Shown here: one piece after another, positions 17,737 through 27,222 of the stretch | Position numbering within the stretch: the stretch's first letter is position 1 | Layout: the number at the start of each line of letters is the position of its first letter | DNA from: Nemertoderma westbladi | Lineage: Eukaryota > Xenacoelomorpha > Nemertodermatida > Nemertodermatidae | DNA length: 33,737 nt | Assembly (NCBI GenBank): GCA_032718475.1 | Contig: JAUCBJ010003294.1 | Coordinates: forward strand, 1 to 33,737 | Direction of reading: 5' to 3' | Position numbers and translations under genes: made by a program | The notes under the pieces: model-generated | Told to the model about the DNA's origin: nothing | What the model saw: the letters and a program-made list of their open reading frames with translations, nothing else | Database searches by the model: none

Positions 17737-20598
17737 TCATTGTTGTTCCATCATATATAACACTTTCTTGTCCCAGCGTGTACCTACTCCGCCCTTGGGC
17801 AAATTAGATGCTAAGGCTCCTACAACCATAGAATTCTGGTATTCATGAGACTTACCTAACCAATCTAGTTGTCTACAGATCTCCTGAATCTCGTCGGAAA
17901 ACTCTATAATCCCGCTGCTAAGAAACTTTTGGGGCGCTACCAATTTGGCATATAAATACCTAGCTATGTTATTCCTGTTACCATACCTGATGTTTAGTGT
18001 ATCCCAAACTTGTCTTAATCCATCTGGATGTCCAATAAACTTTAACGCCATTAACTTGGGAGATCCTTCCAAGCACTCGATGAGGAATCTAAGTTTCTCT
18101 CCATTAGATAGCACAGAGTTCTGTATGTTATCTTTATAATATTCATTAAAAGGTAACCATTTCATCTCATCTCCATTGAACTTGACGATCTCTCCCACCT
18201 TTACTGCTTGACGGGCTTCGGTTCTAGCCATTTGACGCGTAAAACTTTCTTGGGCCATCGTGTTATTTAATATCGAGTTATCGGTATATAAATTTCTCGG
18301 ATTATGATCAGGTCTATATGGAATATCATCGTCAACAGGTTTATAATTACCCTTAATAGGGTTTACTATAGGAGTTTCTACTTCACTAGCAGTATAGATG
18401 CGTGTAGGCTCCACACCTTGCGCATGAAATACTTCAGACCTAACAGGTTGACACATTGTTACCGGGGTTGGTGGTATACCCCTTTGGGTATTTACTAATT
18501 TATCGCGTTCTAACGCGTTACTCTGCTGCACTTCTTGCAACTCTAACCTACTTTCCCTTACTGTGCCCTTGAACTGTTGAACAGTCTCCTGCATCTGCCC
18601 GAGCAGGAGATCCATCCACCGCCGTCTCTCATCCACCCACTCAACCGCCGAAGCGGGAGCCGCCAACATAGTAGCGGGTGGACGGGGGACAACGGGCGAC
18701 AAATCATTGATATTTCGCTCGGAGTCCAGGACAGGAACTGTCTCATGGGCTGTTCTGCGGGGCACAGGTAGTTTAGTGCTATGCAAAGGGAATTTAGAGG
18801 TAGGTTCTGGGAGTACAGGTGTCTCTATCACCGAAGGGGTGGCTTCGAGAACAGGCCTAATTATTTCAGGCTCATCTACTATAGTAGGGAGTCTTGCTGC
18901 CCTAATAATTTGGTCTGTGGGTTCTGTACTACCTAAGTCAGTACTAGCTAGTTGCCTTCTAACAGCTGGGGGCAAATCAGGCAATTTCTGAAGGTGGGGC
19001 ATTCTTCTACGCCTGCTTAGACGAGATCTATTTCCTCCGCCTTCAGGATCGGTGGTATCGCCTTCATCAGATGATGTAAATCCCTGCCTTTTGGGAGTAG
19101 ATCGACTTATCATCTGCATTTGACTAGCTGTTAACTGTTTATTTATGCAGTCTTGCTTCTCTTGAAGATTTTCCAACTCTAGTTGCGTGGTCTCTTCAGA
19201 TGCTCTCCGTTCTGCTTCTGCCTCTGCCTCTGCCGCTTTTCTTTCCGCTTCTGCCGCTGCTACCTTTCTTTCCGCTTCTGCCTCTTTTCTTTCCGCTTCT
19301 GCCGCTGCCATTGCCGCTTTCCTTTCTGCTTCTGCCGCTTTTCTTTCAGCCTCTGCCTCTGCCGCTGCCTCTGCCGCTGCCGCTTTTCTTTCAACTTCTG
19401 CCGCTGCCGCTGCTGCTGTCTTACTGTCTTCTATACGTTTTTTCTTTACTTGTTCTTCTTGGACTCTTGTGATGCGGAGTTGTTCATCAAATTTAGCTTG
19501 ATTCGCAGCTCTCATATCCACATCAATTGCGTCCAACACAAGCTTGGCTCCTTCACTATTAGGACTAAGTCCTTCTAGCCTTCTCCTCAACTCTTCATCA
19601 CCTAAAAAACGTTGATAGTCTGACAGATAGATGTCAATGGCATCCCTCTTATGCGGCTTCTCTGCTGTCGCTTCACTTTCCACTTGGGAAAAGGTAGCGT
19701 CTGTGGATTCTCCATGGGTTGAGCGCTCCTCCAGCTGAGCTTTCCACTGAGCCGTTCCTTGAACCTGGAGACTCACCCGTTGAAACCAAGTCTTTACGGC
19801 AACTTGCAACGACGTGTCTTGTCTTCTTTTAGAAGCCTCCTCAAAGGCCGATAATATTAGCCTGATTCGTAGAATTCTTTCTCTAACTTGATAAAGCAGT
19901 TGTCCCTGCTCTTGAGGTCCTTGGGGTTGTTGAAACAGTTGTTCTTTTAATCGCTCCATAGAGCTGAAGAATCCCTGTGCGTATCTGGCTGCGGACCTCT
20001 TCCACACAGCTGGATCGATGGTTTCCTTGGCTACTCCCATCCGGTGTATGTCTTCCCAGGCAGCTTCTGATAAATCAAACGGGAGTCTGGGTCCGGGGAA
20101 GTTCCATTGCGACTCAACAATAGACTTCAGTTCCTCCCTTGTGTATCCCGCATAACTGTCCTTGGTCGATCGCTTACTTCTCGCCCAATCAATTTGGTGT
20201 TCCTCCACCGCAATCAATACCCTAGTGAGTACGGCTGCAGGAAGAATGAGAAGGGGATCCGAATAAACCGCATCTGCCATCTTTGCTCCGCGCTCGGGTG
20301 TCAGCTCTACAGTATCCGAACTACTGGAGCTATCGGGCCGCTGAGAAATAAGTTCTCGGCTAGGGTGTTGCTGCTGTTTGACAGCTGCTTCTTGACCCCG
20401 CTTGACTTGAGCCCGAGTGCCTATGATAGACCTACGGTATTGGACTAGCCTAGGGTCTGATACTACTACTGGAGAGATGATCTTTCTTACAGTAGGAGGT
20501 GAGTTGAACTTCGGTCTCAAACGTTCAGCACTCCTATCTGGGTCACAGATGGTTGTATCTAGGAGACTGTCTGACAGGTTTTGCTTTGTGTCAGACAT
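17737..20598 (-). CDS. Gag of a BEL/Pao-type retrotransposon, long N-terminal form
   Basis: 953 codons from ATG 20598 to TGA. Residues 1-390 are hydrophilic with no recognised domain. About 391-490 is an Ala/Glu/Lys coiled coil built from AEAERKAA-type repeats. A Pro-rich linker follows. About 795-950 is the Gag domain typical of BEL/Pao (DUF1759-like): VKFNGDEMKWLPFNEYY, EKLRFLIECLEG, VWDTLNIRYGN. It packages the RNA in virus-like particles in the cytoplasm. The frame is open for 2.9 kb, so it is either recent or still constrained. It is longer than usual BEL Gags because of the N-terminal extension. The first stop is followed in the same frame by the rest of Gag. Confidence 0.85.
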   Translation of the reverse strand: MSDTKQNLSDSLLDTTICDPDRSAERLRPKFNSPPTVRKIISPVVVSDPRLVQYRRSIIGTRAQVKRGQEAAVKQQQHPSRELISQRPDSSSSSDTVELTPERGAKMADAVYSDPLLILPAAVLTRVLIAVEEHQIDWARSKRSTKDSYAGYTREELKSIVESQWNFPGPRLPFDLSEAAWEDIHRMGVAKETIDPAVWKRSAARYAQGFFSSMERLKEQLFQQPQGPQEQGQLLYQVRERILRIRLILSAFEEASKRRQDTSLQVAVKTWFQRVSLQVQGTAQWKAQLEERSTHGESTDATFSQVESEATAEKPHKRDAIDIYLSDYQRFLGDEELRRRLEGLSPNSEGAKLVLDAIDVDMRAANQAKFDEQLRITRVQEEQVKKKRIEDSKTAAAAAAEVERKAAAAEAAAEAEAERKAAEAERKAAMAAAEAERKEAEAERKVAAAEAERKAAEAEAEAERRASEETTQLELENLQEKQDCINKQLTASQMQMISRSTPKRQGFTSSDEGDTTDPEGGGNRSRLSRRRRMPHLQKLPDLPPAVRRQLASTDLGSTEPTDQIIRAARLPTIVDEPEIIRPVLEATPSVIETPVLPEPTSKFPLHSTKLPVPRRTAHETVPVLDSERNINDLSPVVPRPPATMLAAPASAVEWVDERRRWMDLLLGQMQETVQQFKGTVRESRLELQEVQQSNALERDKLVNTQRGIPPTPVTMCQPVRSEVFHAQGVEPTRIYTASEVETPIVNPIKGNYKPVDDDIPYRPDHNPRNLYTDNSILNNTMAQESFTRQMARTEARQAVKVGEIVKFNGDEMKWLPFNEYYKDNIQNSVLSNGEKLRFLIECLEGSPKLMALKFIGHPDGLRQVWDTLNIRYGNRNNIARYLYAKLVAPQKFLSSGIIEFSDEIQEICRQLDWLGKSHEYQNSMVVGALASNLPKGGVGTRWDKKVLYMMEQQ
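19190..19430 (-). repeat. Ala/Glu/Lys codon repeats in gag
   Basis: Degenerate GCAGAAGCGGAAAGAAAG-type repeats encode the coiled coil. On the plus strand they give long but meaningless Cys/Ser- or Leu/Pro-rich frames. Confidence 0.7.
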
Positions 20599-20736
20599 AT
20601 TTGTTTGTACAGTTGAATGACAACTGCTATATTACAGTTAAAGCAAGTCTAGTAATTCAGTATCAACTGTTAAGCCTATTAATTAATTACTGATATCGTT
20701 ACTCAGTGTAACGTGATATATATACACAATATATTA

Positions 20737-20990
20737 GAATACCGGTATACACTTATAGTATATATATAAGTATTATTACAGACTAGGTTTATCACAGAAT
20801 ACCGGTATATAATTTCAGCACAAATATATATAAATATATAATAAGCCTATCGTGAATACCGGTATACAACTTACACTTATAATATATAAGTATAATTATA
20901 AACTAGAATTAATTACAGAATACCGGTATATAATTTCAGCTTAAATTTATAGAATAAATATAATAAGCCTATTGTAAATACCGGTATGTC
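20737..20990. repeat. ACCGGTAT tandem array, about 60-bp period
   Basis: ACCGGTAT occurs at 20741, 20801, 20858, 20922 and 20980. The blocks starting at 20737 and 20854 are about 120-bp tandem copies (both with TATAATTTCAGC and AATAAGCCTAT). Confidence 0.75.
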
Positions 20991-22102
20991 AATTATTTTA
21001 GAATAATTGAATTTTTGAATTTTTTAGGGGTTACTTGGTTACTTTACTTTACTTTATTGCCGTTATTTAAGCAGTAGTCCAACTGATATTAAGACCTAAT
21101 TGATGTATAACAGGCCTACTGTTTTATAAATCGGTTTGAGTTGATTTATAATATATATATATATACCCTGTAATGGGTTTTGTCAATATTTGAAATAAAT
21201 GTTATTATTTCTGGTAAGGAGTCACTACACAGAAGCTAGACGCTCTCAGTGGAGTGCTACTTATTGTTTTGGACACTAAAACAAATAATTCTACTTGCCT
21301 AAGTTACTTATTACTACAATTTATGTACAATTGCGGGGTGAGATTACAATCTCTAAATAAACACAAAAATTACACGTACGAATTTTTAGGGTTAATTTTA
21401 CAAGAAATCTATAAACCAGCCTAACAAGGGGTTAGAATATCTGGTTATTACAAACGGACAGGATACTATGGTATTTGAAAATAATAAAGCAGTAGTAAAT
21501 ATATTGCGTTGTCCAGATAGGAAAAATACCACCGTCTGACGACTTATAGCCGTAGCGCTATAAGTACTACGTTATGTACACGGAGTGTTCCTACCTAGAA
21601 GTTAATTACCGCGGCCTACCAGAGCCAACGTGCCTATTAACCACTTTACAACACAAATATACTGCCTACAAACTAATTACCTTCGGAAAGCACTGTATAC
21701 TAAACCCTAAATTAGGTACAAGTACTTATACAACAAATAACCAGCAGTTAAAAATACTTGTACAGCTAAAAGAACCACGGTATCTGCCGGAGTGACTAGA
21801 GCATAAAATCACCAGTCTTTACCTACGCCAAACAGCCCTGATGTAGTACCGGGATTAATTTAACTATAACGGTATGTATAACAAGCACAATTACTGTAGG
21901 AATAAACTTGGGGGTATGTATGTTGCGAATAATTGCATAAACTCTGAATAATAATTATTACGCTACCCGTACAGACTACACAAACAAAATACAAACCAAA
22001 TGCTGGCAGACTACTATCAAGCCTAAATAAACTACAGTATATGCAGACTCCGAAATGGTTAGTTAGTATGCGTTCTAACCGAGTAGTACGACTTATTCTT
22101 TC

Positions 22103-22120
22103 GGGGGGGGGGGGGGGGGG
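22103..22120. repeat. Homopolymer G18 (C18 in the element's sense)
   Basis: Eighteen uninterrupted G on the plus strand. Its exact length may be a sequencing or assembly uncertainty. Confidence 0.8.
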
Positions 22121-22490
22121 ATTTACCTTACAGCACTGGAAGCCCCCACGTTCCTAACTAGTACTTTATCGGACATACACTCTACACACACTGCAATCTC
22201 TTCAGACTTAACAACAGCCAGACAACAATCCAGCCTACAAATTATTTATACAATCTGAGTAGGCTTACACGCCTTCTGCTCAATATTAACTTACAAATAA
22301 ATAAAACTGACAGAAATAAGTAAAATCCCAATAAAAAACCAGGGCGGCCGTCCCTGATTAAATATCAAGACCTACCGGTATATAATTATCAAAATCGAAT
22401 AATACTGATGTACCTGTACTGCTGTAAGTACCGGTTCGGGTGGTTAGGCAGTCAGGCCTACTGGTTACCGGTCGACCGGTACTTTTCGAC

Positions 22491-22604
22491 TTTATTGCCT
22501 ACGTTGCAATAAAGAAGCAATAACTGTTATTGTTCTTACCAGAACAATAGTAAACTGTATTTATTGCCTACACTGCAATCAGAAGATATAACTGTTATTG
22601 TTCG
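22491..22604. repeat. 69-bp duplication and hairpin next to the 5' LTR
   Basis: TTTATTGCCTAC...GCAAT...TAACTGTTATTGTTC occurs at 22491-22535 and 22560-22604, the second running into the LTR terminus. Between them 22528-22549 forms a perfect 9-bp stem with loop TACC. A palindrome of 14 bp (ACCGGTCGACCGGT) lies at 22467-22480. A role in RNA dimerisation or packaging would be speculative. Confidence 0.55.
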
Positions 22605-23767
22605 CGCTTTTAGACCTTTAGCAGTTTAACCTGCCAAATTTAGGTGTATTTTAGGTTATAAATCGACTTTAGCCTATGACAAGTATTTGATACACATAAA
22701 ACTACATTAGCCGAAGCCAGCCTATGCGCGACCATTCACCCACTGGATTTACCCGGGAGACTGGATTCGGAAGCTCTGACCTTATTGCGGTGTAGGCCTA
22801 CTGTACTATTCGATTGATCGTTAATATATAATCTCTGACAAATATTATTCACTTTCGGGAAATATTAACAGTTCCTTTAGGACGTGGCGCTCTAAGTATG
22901 TAAACAGAATTATGACTTACACTAAACACAACGGGATGGCTATTGATTCACGTATAAAGCGCATTCTTTAGGAGATGCTTTGTTATCTGTCACAGTCATG
23001 CACACTACCGCACAATGCTGCACACTGATCTGCCGACCTTCACTAAATTTGATCATATATAAGGAGAACAGCAACGGACACATGTAGGGCCTATGAAATA
23101 GCATTCAATTCACTCCAAAACCACTATAATGTAAGTCGCAATGCTATATGTAACCGGTCTCTCTAACCTTCAGTATATCAAGAAGATTGGGGTTTTCTGA
23201 TTATTTATCGATATTCTCCAAATATAACAATATTCCATCAACTGATACAATTAATAACCGACAGTAAATAGCAGTAAAATAATGCGGTGAAAGGTACGCA
23301 TAGTTATGATATGATAAGTGGTAGATAGAATAACAGTTATACGTTTCTATGATCAAAGCCGTTCTAATGTTTGGCTAAAGTCTGAAACACAGAATAATTC
23401 CACAGCCGGTGTTCTAGGCTTAGGAAAAATACACACTGACTGAATTGCGTGAGTTTCTGTATGCACTGTCCAACACAGAGTGAAAACCGCTCTGATTGGT
23501 CGAGACGAACAAAGAAAGCCAAAAGCTACACGTCGACATCTCAGCTGATAGATGTCGTCATCTGAAATACACTGTATTAAGAGTATTTTGGTGCATTGCG
23601 GCATAAAATTGCTAGTTATGTCCGCTAAAGTACACATACAGAAGAAATGGCTTTTTATGTCCACTAAAACACCTGTACAGTAAGGAAACGGCTTTTTATG
23701 TCCGCGAAAACACCTACAGAGTACTTTGCGGGGAAAATAACCAGCTAATTCCGCAAAAGCCTTTACA
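22599..23767 (-). repeat. 5' LTR of the retrotransposon
   Basis: 1169 bp, TGTAAAGGC...GCGCGAACA on the minus strand. It lacks the 220-bp insertion seen in the 3' LTR. A 174-codon minus frame at 23353-23877 spans U3 and has no protein signature. Confidence 0.88.
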
Positions 23768-23772
23768 GTAAC
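23768..23772. repeat. Target-site duplication, right copy
   Basis: GTAAC directly follows the 5' LTR terminus TTTACA. The paralogous repeat near 4235 has a single TTAAC here. Confidence 0.8.
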
Positions 23773-24585
23773 CACCCGGAACTTATATTTTTGGGAAGAC
23801 CTAACTTCTGGCCATTCATTTTGATATGATAACAATTCTGAATCGGTAGCTGACTTGGTGTTATCACCGGTTGTCATGGAAATGGTAAAACAACAAACAT
23901 GCTGTAGTATTCTAATAACTCAATATAAATTTAGCGCATCTTTTGAAAAAGATAGCTACTGGTCTTGCAATTCTAAATGTGACATAAAATTCTGGAATAT
24001 AATTATTGTTACCATGGGAATGCTGCTAAATGAAAACAGACTTGTTTTAGAAAAATAGCTACCATTCTAGAACAATACCATTGTTTTAAAAGCAAATTGC
24101 CACATTTTATGGAATATTAGTTTTGGAAAATTTTGCTATACTGAGAGCTAAACCTGTTTTGTTATAACGGTGATATATGGTTCCAAAGATATACCCATGT
24201 TTGAAATATTTTTATTTTTCATCATTTTAATCTCATTCCACTCCGTTTCAAAATAATGACTTTATAACAAATATTTATGTCAATAAAAAACAATCAAGAT
24301 GGGACTAAAAAATAACTTTAAAATGACAAGTGACATCTAAATGGCATTTCAAACAACACTCCTTCACAGGTTACCATGACTACCACTACAGATGCAATTG
24401 AAGATGACTCCGATATGACACAAACAAATGACTTGACACCTACCACAAAAGAGAGGTTAGTTCTTTTAGTATATTCACTTCAATTTATATATTTATCATA
24501 ATTGTTCCTAGATGATTTCTGCGAAGATGATTCCTTCGATAATGACATTTTTGAATAATAAATCCTCTTTATTTACTCCTACTTG
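23773..24585. other. Flank of the LTR element, no firm gene
   Basis: The first 73 bases are the dispersed repeat. A possible short exon follows CCTTCACAG at about 24369: ATG 24377, an acidic, Thr-rich reading (TTTTDAIEDDSDMTQTND) and donor GAG|GTTAGT. A second acidic frame (DFCEDDSFDNDIFE then TAA) follows TTCCTAG near 24511. The two do not join in phase, so no gene is called. Confidence 0.3.
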
Positions 24586-24811
24586 GCCCGGGGGGCGTAT
24601 TCCCAATCCTTACACCAGAGTAGGAACACATCTTGAATTGTAGCCTGGGATTGGTTAATGAACTATTTATTGATTGGATGTTGAAATCATGTAAGGAATG
24701 GAGATAGGGGTCGAACTAGTGTAAGGGTTTTTATACTCAGTTAGCTGGTAGAAAGTGTTCCAAACGCTGTAAGGAATGGAGAAATTGGGTGAAATCATGT
24801 AAGGGTTATTA
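24586..24811 (+). repeat. Left terminal inverted repeat
   Basis: Contains five copies of a TGTAAGG motif in mixed orientation (CCAATCCTTACAC, CATGTAAGGAATGG, GTGTAAGGGTT, CTGTAAGGAATGG, CATGTAAGGGTTATT). Confidence 0.75.
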
Positions 24812-24869
24812 CACCAACAGTATTAGATGAGTAGACTTAACATTTGATATTATTCTAGGCAGTAGAACA

Positions 24870-25100
24870 TTGGGATATGGTTTATACAGGGCTGCATGAG
24901 CTGCCCACACACATAAGGACCACAATGCGCACAATCTTGTGCATTGACAGCCCCATGGAGAAAATAAGCATGATGAACAGCCCATGACTATCTTAATACG
25001 CCTCCTAAAGGACACTGGCCTTGAAGATGCAGATAATCTCGCGAAAGTCATGGGGGATAGGGAGTTGTGACGGTGTAACTTTGTTGATAAGCCGGCACAG
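24870..25100 (+). mobile_element. LINE 3' fragment (family B)
   Basis: Matches the reverse complement of 7470-7690: AACAGCCCATGAC, CGCCTCCTAAAGGACACTGG, TTGAAGATGCAGATAA, AAAGTCATGGG. It is a stop-ridden C-terminal piece of the LINE polyprotein. Confidence 0.7.
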
Positions 25101-25653
25101 CATTATGAATGTACGCTGCATTTGGCTTGCCAATTGCGGATTGCATGGTTGTGGCAAAATACTTTTGCCAAGCTGGCATAGCATCTCAATGTGCAGTTTC
25201 AATTATTACAATTATACATATTCAATTATAGCACCGTACAGTTGTAATTGCTTATGAATAGTCCTTCTGCTATTCGTGTGCATCGAACTGCACTAGCGCA
25301 CCGACGACTAGCTCTTACATTACGAAGTAAACAAATGCGTGCAGCTGTGTTGGTGGCCGACCTCATGCAGTACTGATAAGACTGGACGCGCTAAAAAAAA
25401 CGCTCTAGAAACATGTCGATAAACATAAATGCATATCGAACAAATGCTAAAGGATATTACATAGAGGTTTTAATGCTTTAAAATATGAATTTAAAGTGAA
25501 TGAATTTCATTATTAAATACTTTATTATTACAATCTATTCAATCAGTAAAATCAAAGAGTAAATGGTGTGTAAAACGATTCCTTATACAACACTATTTCC
25601 ACTCTATAAATATATGTAAACTGCTATTCGTATATATTTTTTACTGTCGTCTA

Positions 25654-25668
25654 ACAATGAACCGTTTA
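25654..25668. repeat. 15-bp target duplication of the LINE, left copy
   Basis: ACAATGAACCGTTTA, identical to 27199-27213. Confidence 0.8.
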
Positions 25669-25674
25669 CTACTA

Positions 25675-26751
25675 CTAGGTCGAGCGAACTCGGACAGTGG
25701 AAATGAGATCCTTCCAGGCTTCCCGATTCTCCATAGTTGTCGCAATTTCGTTTCTCCCAAGTTCAGTATCCCTTTCAAGTTGATCTATATATGTTATGGC
25801 AGGTCGTCCACGACTACGCTTTCCATGAGTTGGTTGCCAGAGAAGTAGATCTGGTATGACCTCGTCTTTACTTCGCCAGCAGTGCCCACTGAATCTTAAT
25901 CTGCGTTCATGGAGGGTGGTTGATACAGGTGGTATTGTACCATAAAGCTCGGCGTTTGTCATGTGTTGTCTCCAGCTGATGTTTAGGGCTGCCCTTAGTA
26001 GTCTTGTGTAGCAACCATCAATTCGTTGTTCAAGTGATTTAGTCAGTGTCCAGGTCTCACCCCCGTATAAAAATACACTTTCCACTGTGGCTCGAAAGAA
26101 CTTAGTCTTCAGGTGCCTGGAGAGATCTGATTTCCAGATGGTATCCATTTTTGATAGATCTACCCAAGCCTTTGCTTTCCTAACTTCTATGTCCTTTTTG
26201 CTACTCTCTATCCATGATCCAAGGTACTGGAAGTCATCGACCTTCCTTAGTTGATTATTATCAGTGGTTGTCAAGTTTCCATCAACATTAAAGGTCATGA
26301 ATTCGGTCTTGGTAGCATTTATATGCAATCCAACCTCCTTAGCAGCCCTCTCCACTTTATTCAGTAGAAGCTGTGCATCTGCTAGCGTATTAGAGAGCAG
26401 GGCGATGTCATCCGCAAAGTCGGTGTCTGTGACTGTAGTTGCCGGATATCTACTACTTCTACGTTCTTGAAGTGTGAATCCCAGATCTTCACCCTTTGTG
26501 GCCGTCCTCATTGCATAATCCAGCACAATTACAAATAGTAATGGTGCTAATGTGTCACCTTGCAGGACGCCAGCCAGGATTGAGAAAAACTCAGTTTCAC
26601 CATCTGGTGAGAGTACCTGCGCTTCTGTGTCACAATATAACAATCCAATGCCAGCAACAATTACTTCTGGTATTCCATAAGCTCTTAGGATTTCAAGCAT
26701 TTTACCTCTATGGATGGAGTCGAATGCCTTCTTGAAGTCCACAAAAGTCAT
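25675..26751 (-). pseudogene. LINE reverse transcriptase, palm to C terminus
   Basis: 358 codons. Motif A TFVDFKKAFDS (2-12), motif B GVLQGDTLAPLLF (61-73), catalytic FADD (112-115), motif D LHINATKTEFMTF, then DFQYLGSWI. The C-terminal part has FLYGGETWTLTKSLEQRIDG, LHERRLRFSGHCWRSKDE and WQPTHGKRSRGRPA. The RT catalytic residues seen are intact. The reaction is RNA-templated DNA synthesis at a nicked target. Its true start lies upstream in the other frame (26748-27198). Confidence 0.9.
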
Positions 26752-27198
26752 GACTGCGGGGAGATTCTTTGACTTAATCCTTCAATCAATCTCCGTAGTG
26801 CAAGTATCTGAGCTATTGTTGATCTACTTGGTCGAAATTCGTTTTGGCTCTTACGCAGTAGTTTCTCTATGTGAGGCCTAATCCTATATAGAATCATTTT
26901 ATTGTATATTTTGGCAGCTACCACAAGCAGACAGATCCCACGATAGTTTGTTGGTATGCCGAGGTCTCCTTTCTTGGGGAGAGGCTTTAGTTGACCTTTA
27001 GTCCAAATTGGTGGTGGCTTTTCCCCTTTTAACATCCGGTTGCAAACATTCAATAATGGTCTATTTAGCACTCCGGTTTTCCATACCTCCGCTGGGATTT
27101 CATCTAATCCACTCGCTTTATTATTGGACATGCTTTTAATGCTTCTTTGGAGTTCGGCAGGTGTGAAGTCCCCTGTTTCTATAGGTAGTGTCTTGTCG
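26748..27198 (-). pseudogene. LINE reverse transcriptase, finger region
   Basis: Reads ETGDFTPAELQRSIKSM, NKASGLDEIPAEVWK, LKPLPKKGDLGIPTNYRGIC and QNEFRPSRSTIAQILALRRL. The frame continues into 25675-26751 after a single-base loss near 26770. The open frame extends upstream into the right terminal repeat to 27293, but that part is not LINE protein. Confidence 0.85.
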
Positions 27199-27213
27199 AC
27201 AATGAACCGTTTA
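27199..27213. repeat. 15-bp target duplication of the LINE, right copy
   Basis: ACAATGAACCGTTTA, identical to 25654-25668. Confidence 0.8.
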
Positions 27214-27222
27214 ATAGGCAGA

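Larger units (their letters stand above)
20599..22598 (-). other. 5' leader of the LTR element
   Basis: A 2-kb untranslated region between the 5' LTR and gag. It holds nine ACCGGT sites, a C18 tract on the coding strand, an AT dinucleotide run near 21155, a 69-bp duplication next to the LTR and a perfect 9-bp hairpin. The only frames are short. A leader of this length is unusual for the family. Confidence 0.6.
10879..23767 (-). mobile_element. 12.9-kb BEL/Pao-type LTR retrotransposon, internally deleted
   Basis: Two LTRs in the same orientation bound the element: 22599-23767 (5') and 10879-12272 (3'). GTAAC at 10874-10878 and 23768-23772 is the 5-bp target duplication. All coding sequence between them is on the minus strand in the order gag, protease, pol linker, three extra ORFs. 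The Gag with CCHC knuckles and the D-x-G-S protease are of BEL/Pao type. RT, RNase H core and integrase core are absent, so it cannot move unaided. The LTRs differ at only about 11 bases and two one-base indels by eye (220-bp insertion excluded), so insertion was recent. No typical TGG primer-binding site follows the 5' LTR and no purine tract precedes the 3' LTR. Confidence 0.88.
25669..27198 (-). mobile_element. 5'-truncated LINE (family A) with near-intact reverse transcriptase
   Basis: The insertion is bounded by the 15-bp duplication ACAATGAACCGTTTA (25654-25668, 27199-27213). The 5' end lies inside the polyprotein before the RT palm and the endonuclease is missing. The 3' end is the stop codon followed at once by TAG repeats, so there is almost no 3' UTR. 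A one-base deletion near 26770 splits the frame. This is standard target-primed, 5'-truncated integration. RTE- or CR1-like; clade not settled. Confidence 0.9.

Noticed and set aside
19183-19578. Plus-strand frames rich in Cys/Phe/Arg, Ser/Ala or Leu/Pro
   Set aside because: They are antisense shadows of the Ala/Glu/Lys coil in gag; the minus frame is the coding one.
13921-22598. BEL element nested inside a different LTR element
   Set aside because: No second LTR pair was found between 13921-15606 and 20620-22598, and all frames have the same orientation, so one element is simpler.
22599-23767. Independent solo LTR
   Set aside because: At first it looked solo, but its flanks do not match each other, whereas GTAAC on its right matches GTAAC left of 10879. 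It is the 5' LTR of the large element.
23353-23877. 174-codon minus-strand frame
   Set aside because: It lies across the U3 end of the 5' LTR and into the flank. The 3' LTR has the same frame cut at its boundary. No protein signature.
24369-24555. Two short acidic exon-like frames (ATG 24377 and a frame ending at TAA near 24552)
   Set aside because: Each has a plausible splice site, but joining them gives AGA followed by TGA, so they are not phase-compatible. No homology recognised.
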